A stretch of 64,000 nt of DNA from NCBI RefSeq assembly GCF_001643775.1, contig NZ_CP011402.1:2078432-2142431 (forward strand), in the 5' to 3' direction. The notes beneath the pieces were generated by a model, which searched no databases, was not told the DNA's origin, and worked only from the letters and a program-made list of their open reading frames with translations. Of this stretch, positions 60,490-64,000 are shown in pieces; the stretch's first letter is position 1; every line of letters begins with the position of its first letter. A program made the translations under genes and the position numbers. Source of the stretch: Denitrobacterium detoxificans (lineage in GTDB: Bacteria > Actinomycetota > Coriobacteriia > Coriobacteriales > Eggerthellaceae).

Positions 60490-61905
60490 TTACCCAAGCA
60501 AGGCTGAGATTTTCGGCACATACCCCATGATGAAGATGATGATCATGAGCACGGGAATGCCCCAGGCGCACCACAGGCGCAGCTGAGGCGGGAACTTAAT
60601 GCCTTCGCCCGCATCGGCTTCGGCGATAAAGCGATCCCATCCCCAGCCCAGGCGCGTGCTGCAGAACACGGCAAACACGATGCCGCCCAGGGGCAGGATG
60701 TTATTGGACACGATAAAGTCCTCCACCGACGAAATGTCGCCCAGACCAGGCACCACAACATCGGAAAGCACATTGAAGCCCAGCGCGCAGGGAATGCTCA
60801 GCACGGCAAGGGCGATGCCATTGCACAGAACGGACCGCGTGCGACTGATGCCCCAGCGATCCATGCACCAAGAAACGATGGTCTCGAACACGGCAATGAC
60901 CGTGGAAAGAGCGGCAAAGCCCATGAACACGAAGAACAGCGCACCCCATACGTTGCCCAGCGGCATGCTGCCGAACACGATGGGCAGCGTAACGAACACG
61001 AGCGAAGGACCCGCATCGGGGCTTACGCCAAAGGCGAAGCAAGCGGGGAAGATGATTAGACCCGCCATGAAGGCAACCAGGGTATCCAGACCGGTAGCGG
61101 AAAGCGCCTCCGTCGTCAGGCTACGCTCCTTGCCAATGCGCGAACCGAAGATTGCCATGCCGCCCATGCCCACGCTCAGGCTGAAGAACGCCTGGCCCAT
61201 GGCCGCGTAAACGGCATCACCGAACGTGCCAAGCTGTTCCGGTAGGGAATCGCCCGCGAACAGGCGCGAGAAGTCGGGCTGCAAGTAGAAGGCGATGCCC
61301 GCATCGGCTCCGGGCAGCGTAACCGCACGCACGCACAGCGCAACCATGATGACGAACAGGGCACCCATCATGAACTTCGAAACGCGCTCTACGCCATTGC
61401 GCAGGCCACCGATGGTAACGGCCACGCCCACCGCAACGGAAAGGAGCATGAACAGCACCAGCTGCACGGGGTCGGCGATAAGGGCGTCGAACGAGGCGGC
61501 CGCGGCATCCACGCCCGCATTCGTGAACTCGCCCGAGGCAAGGCGCGGAATGTAGGCAAGCATCCAACCGCAGATGGTGGTATAGAACATGAGCAGCAGC
61601 ATGGAGCCCACGTAGCCCCACCAGCTGAACCAGCGAAAATCGCGCTTGGACGGAAGAATATGGAACGCCCGCGCAGTACTGCTCTGACTGGCCCTGCCTA
61701 CGGCGAACTCCATCACCATGACGGGCAGCCCCAAAATGACTAGGAACAGCACGTAGATGAGAATGAATGCGCCGCCGCCATACTGCCCGGCGATGTACGG
61801 AAAACGCCATACGTTGCCCAAGCCAATGGCACAACCTGCCGCAACCAGAATGAACCCCAGACGAGACGCGAAATGCTCGCGCTCTTCAGCCTGATGCTGC
61901 TCCAT
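60490..61905 (-). CDS. Sodium-dependent transporter, NSS/SNF family
   Basis: This is a protein of about 471 residues with 11-12 transmembrane helices. The family signature in helix 1, GCAIGLGNVWRFPYIAGQYG, holds the sodium and substrate sites. GGGAFILIYVLFLVILGLPV follows, then helix 6 FFSLSVGMGGMAIFGSRIGK. Bacterial members (LeuT, TnaT type) import amino acids or amines with sodium. The sequence does not show the substrate. ATG 61905 has GGGAG seven bases upstream; further codons to 61986 are unsupported. It lies downstream of an MFS gene on the same strand, 99 bases apart, and is followed by a large palindromic element. Confidence 0.93.
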   Translation of the reverse strand: MEQHQAEEREHFASRLGFILVAAGCAIGLGNVWRFPYIAGQYGGGAFILIYVLFLVILGLPVMVMEFAVGRASQSSTARAFHILPSKRDFRWFSWWGYVGSMLLLMFYTTICGWMLAYIPRLASGEFTNAGVDAAAASFDALIADPVQLVLFMLLSVAVGVAVTIGGLRNGVERVSKFMMGALFVIMVALCVRAVTLPGADAGIAFYLQPDFSRLFAGDSLPEQLGTFGDAVYAAMGQAFFSLSVGMGGMAIFGSRIGKERSLTTEALSATGLDTLVAFMAGLIIFPACFAFGVSPDAGPSLVFVTLPIVFGSMPLGNVWGALFFVFMGFAALSTVIAVFETIVSWCMDRWGISRTRSVLCNGIALAVLSIPCALGFNVLSDVVVPGLGDISSVEDFIVSNNILPLGGIVFAVFCSTRLGWGWDRFIAEADAGEGIKFPPQLRLWCAWGIPVLMIIIFIMGYVPKISALLG

Positions 61906-62004
61906 ATTCAAACTCCCCGTCGTATGCATGCAATAACTCGCACATGATACCAGAGACGCATGATGCGGCGGCGCCTCACGGGGCATTTCGCACGAGCGCG
62001 CAGG

Positions 62005-63381
62005 CTACTTTCGCTCGGGCGAACGATAGAACAGCATGATGACCAGGGAAAGCACGTTGACCCCCGCCACCGCTACAAGCTGAGGCACATAGCCAACGCC
62101 ACCCATGCCAGTCGTTGCCAGGCTAATAAGCAGGGCCGGGGCAACCGTCGTGCCCACCTGGCGGACAAGGGCGATAGTGGCGATGGCGGAACTGGAGTCC
62201 TCTTCCGAGGTGTTTTCCAGGATCATGTAATTGAGCGGCGTGCCCATGGCGAATCCCATGCCTAGGCCAACCACGGCCAGGCCCAGGACGAGCCCCACCA
62301 CGGAAGGGTTCGGCGCCACCACGAACGCCAGAACGGCAAAGCCAATAGCCATGACCCCCAAACCGCCAATGAGCACGGGCTTCGCGCCGTGGCGATCGAT
62401 GATCTTGCCACCCACGGGCGGGCCTACGACGGCAAAGATGCCCATGATGGCCATGTAAAAGCCACCCGAACCCAAGGGCAGGTCAAGCGCCGCTTCGGCG
62501 AATTCAGGAATCAGCACCATACTAATGATGACGCAACCCACCAGGAACGACACGACCATGGTGATTACGATGCGCGCATTATGCAGGTATTCCAAATGGA
62601 AGATGGGGTCGCTCGCACGGCGCTCCCACGCACGAAACAAGGGGAGCAGCACAAGGAACAGCGCCAGGGGAACGAGCGTGCGAATGCTCTGCAGCCCCGC
62701 ATTCTCCACGGCAAACAGTGTATGGAGCAGCGAGAGAATCATGACGGTGAACAGCAGCGAACCCACCACGTCGAGCTTACCTTCGTGAGCAACCTCACGC
62801 TTGGGCAGCCAGGCGCTCGCGCCCACCATGAGCAGCAGGCCAACGGGGACGGCCACGAAGAAGGCCCAGCACCAATTCTCGGCACCCACCAGGGCGACAA
62901 TGCCACTGCCGGCAGCAGCGCCAACCACATTCGAAAGACCCGCCACGGCAGCCGCCATGCCCAGCCACATGCCACGCTTACCCTCGGGCGCCGAAGCACC
63001 CATCTCGGCCGTGGCTACGGGAATAATGCCACCCGCGCCAATGGCCTGCACCACGCGACCAACCATGAGCAGCGGGAAACCTCCCGCAAACTGGGCCAGG
63101 CCGCACAGAAGGGAGCCCATGGCAAAGATGCCCATGCACCACGTGAAGACGCGCTTGCGCCCCAAGCGGTCAGCAAGCTTGCCCGTCGTGGGAATAGTTG
63201 CAGCATAGAAGAGCGTGTAGACGTTCACCATCCAGATGCCCAGGGAATTGTCGATTCCCATGTCGGTCTGAATGACGGTTCGCAGCGGCGCGATAAGCCC
63301 CACGTACAGGCCACCCACCAGCAGGCCTATAAGATACACAGCAGCAATGCGGCCAAAGCCGCGCGATTCGTTGGCGGTCAT
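62005..63381 (-). CDS. MFS transporter, DHA2-like multidrug type
   Basis: The product has 458 residues, about 14 transmembrane helices. Motif A is GKLADRLGRKRVFTWCMGIF between helices 2 and 3, and GRVVQAIGAGGIIPVATAEM corresponds to motifs B and C of the 14-helix DHA2 drug-efflux group. IIDRHGAKPVLIGGLGVMAI repeats the A motif in the second half. It probably exports toxic small molecules by proton exchange; the substrate is unknown. ATG 63381 has GGAG four bases upstream. A LuxR-type membrane regulator ends 117 bases upstream on the same strand and may control it. Confidence 0.92.
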   Translation of the reverse strand: MTANESRGFGRIAAVYLIGLLVGGLYVGLIAPLRTVIQTDMGIDNSLGIWMVNVYTLFYAATIPTTGKLADRLGRKRVFTWCMGIFAMGSLLCGLAQFAGGFPLLMVGRVVQAIGAGGIIPVATAEMGASAPEGKRGMWLGMAAAVAGLSNVVGAAAGSGIVALVGAENWCWAFFVAVPVGLLLMVGASAWLPKREVAHEGKLDVVGSLLFTVMILSLLHTLFAVENAGLQSIRTLVPLALFLVLLPLFRAWERRASDPIFHLEYLHNARIVITMVVSFLVGCVIISMVLIPEFAEAALDLPLGSGGFYMAIMGIFAVVGPPVGGKIIDRHGAKPVLIGGLGVMAIGFAVLAFVVAPNPSVVGLVLGLAVVGLGMGFAMGTPLNYMILENTSEEDSSSAIATIALVRQVGTTVAPALLISLATTGMGGVGYVPQLVAVAGVNVLSLVIMLFYRSPERK

Positions 63382-63498
63382 ACCACTCCATCCCTCACTT
63401 GCACATGTGGCAAGTATATGCGGCGACATAATTGGCAGCACGCAATTGAGTTGCAAGTCATACGGTTCCCAGAAAAAGATACAGCGAAAGGTGTATAC

Positions 63499-64000
63499 CT
63501 ATTCTTCCTCGCCCATGCCCAGCAGGTCGAAAAGTTCGGCGCGGCTATGGATGTCCATCTTTCGATAGATGTGCTTGACGTGGGTCTTTACCGTATCCTT
63601 CGATACTACCAAATCGGTTTGGATCTGCCCCACCGTGCGCCGACGAGCGAGCAGCTGCAGCACCTCACGCTCACGTGGGGAAAGTCCAAATTGCCCCGCC
63701 AGCTCGTCGCAGCGAAGCGCACGGTCCTCGCGACGCATGCGCGCCAAGTCGGCCTGCGAGGCGCCTTCCGCACGAAACGAGACACCCCAACGACTGGAGA
63801 AGTCTTTCTCACTGGTGAACAGCAGCGTTCCAATGACCACAAGCGCCACGGTAATGACGCCGATGATGAGGGCATTCGTGTCAGGGTCGCCCACGAGCGC
63901 AAGCTCCTGGGCCGTATAACGACCACCCATGGCGAACAGGGCGCGCACGCCACGCTCAATGCCGAACAACCACACGGCGCTCATGCCGTAGCGGTACGAC
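63499..64000 (-). CDS. Membrane-embedded LuxR-family regulator, C-terminal part
   Basis: The gene continues past the right edge; the frame is open through 64000 (SYRYGMSAVWLFGIERGVRA). Visible are the last transmembrane helix (ALIIGVITVALVVIGTLLFT), a linker FTSEKDFSSRWGVSFRA, and a LuxR helix-turn-helix: GLSPREREVLQLLARRRTVG, then LVVSKDTVKTHVKHIYRKMD. The block YRYGMSAVWLFGIERGVR closely matches the regulator at 41976-43436, so these are paralogues. It probably governs the MFS gene downstream or an unseen neighbour. Confidence 0.9.
   Translation of the reverse strand, partial: SYRYGMSAVWLFGIERGVRALFAMGGRYTAQELALVGDPDTNALIIGVITVALVVIGTLLFTSEKDFSSRWGVSFRAEGASQADLARMRREDRALRCDELAGQFGLSPREREVLQLLARRRTVGQIQTDLVVSKDTVKTHVKHIYRKMDIHSRAELFDLLGMGEEE

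Overview
The window reads as a chromosomal segment of a GC-rich anaerobic actinobacterium of the class Coriobacteriia, most likely an Eggerthellaceae member close to Slackia or Eggerthella. That placement is an inference from gene content: three Tat-exported FAD flavoproteins of the fumarate-reductase type, three membrane-embedded LuxR-type regulators, a type III glutamine synthetase, and very large surface proteins ending in the same repeat module. No species marker such as 16S rRNA is present.

Layout. Bases 1-2.9 kb form a small, partly decayed defence/toxin-antitoxin island of lower GC: the tail of a Fic protein, an intact HEPN-type Abi protein followed at once by a compact promoter-hairpin-hairpin-terminator unit that looks like a small RNA gene, and remnants of an AbiEi antitoxin and an MBOAT acyltransferase. 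Bases 2.9-11.2 kb carry cell-surface glycopolymer genes: two membrane acyltransferases, a 1464-residue three-domain transferase (GT2, TagF-like, GT4) and UDP-GlcNAc 2-epimerase. Then come an ABC1/UbiB-like kinase and the first repeat-tailed surface protein. Bases 16.5-24.6 kb hold a lipoprotein/SHOCT-domain pair, a cupin, ferritin, a flavoprotein with a divergent LysR regulator, a VanZ-like protein, tRNA-Thr(CGT), and an ArsR/NifX-like pair. Bases 24.8-43.4 kb hold htpG with a CIRCE operator, a GH25 lysozyme, a two-gene membrane operon, two more flavoprotein/LuxR pairs, glnN, rplM-rpsI and the sulfur-relay pair cysteine desulfurase-mnmA. Bases 44.1-55.7 kb encode two giant surface proteins, one of them a 2767-residue subtilisin-LRR protein. 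The right end holds a SpoIIE-like phosphatase split by a frameshift, glutathione peroxidase, an NSS-family transporter, an MFS transporter and a third LuxR regulator cut by the window edge.

The most unusual content is non-coding. (1) A HEPN Abi gene is paired with a structured RNA candidate. (2) Three dispersed copies of a roughly 230-300 bp multi-branched palindromic element each start within 10-35 bases of a stop codon; their stems differ in sequence but stay paired while the junction motifs are conserved. (3) About eleven short REP-like palindromes occur in two clusters and one singleton, with compensatory changes in their stems. (4) A tandem hairpin-plus-terminator module follows rpsI.

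Starts were moved inward from the longest open frame where a Shine-Dalgarno sequence and a plausible N-terminus supported it.
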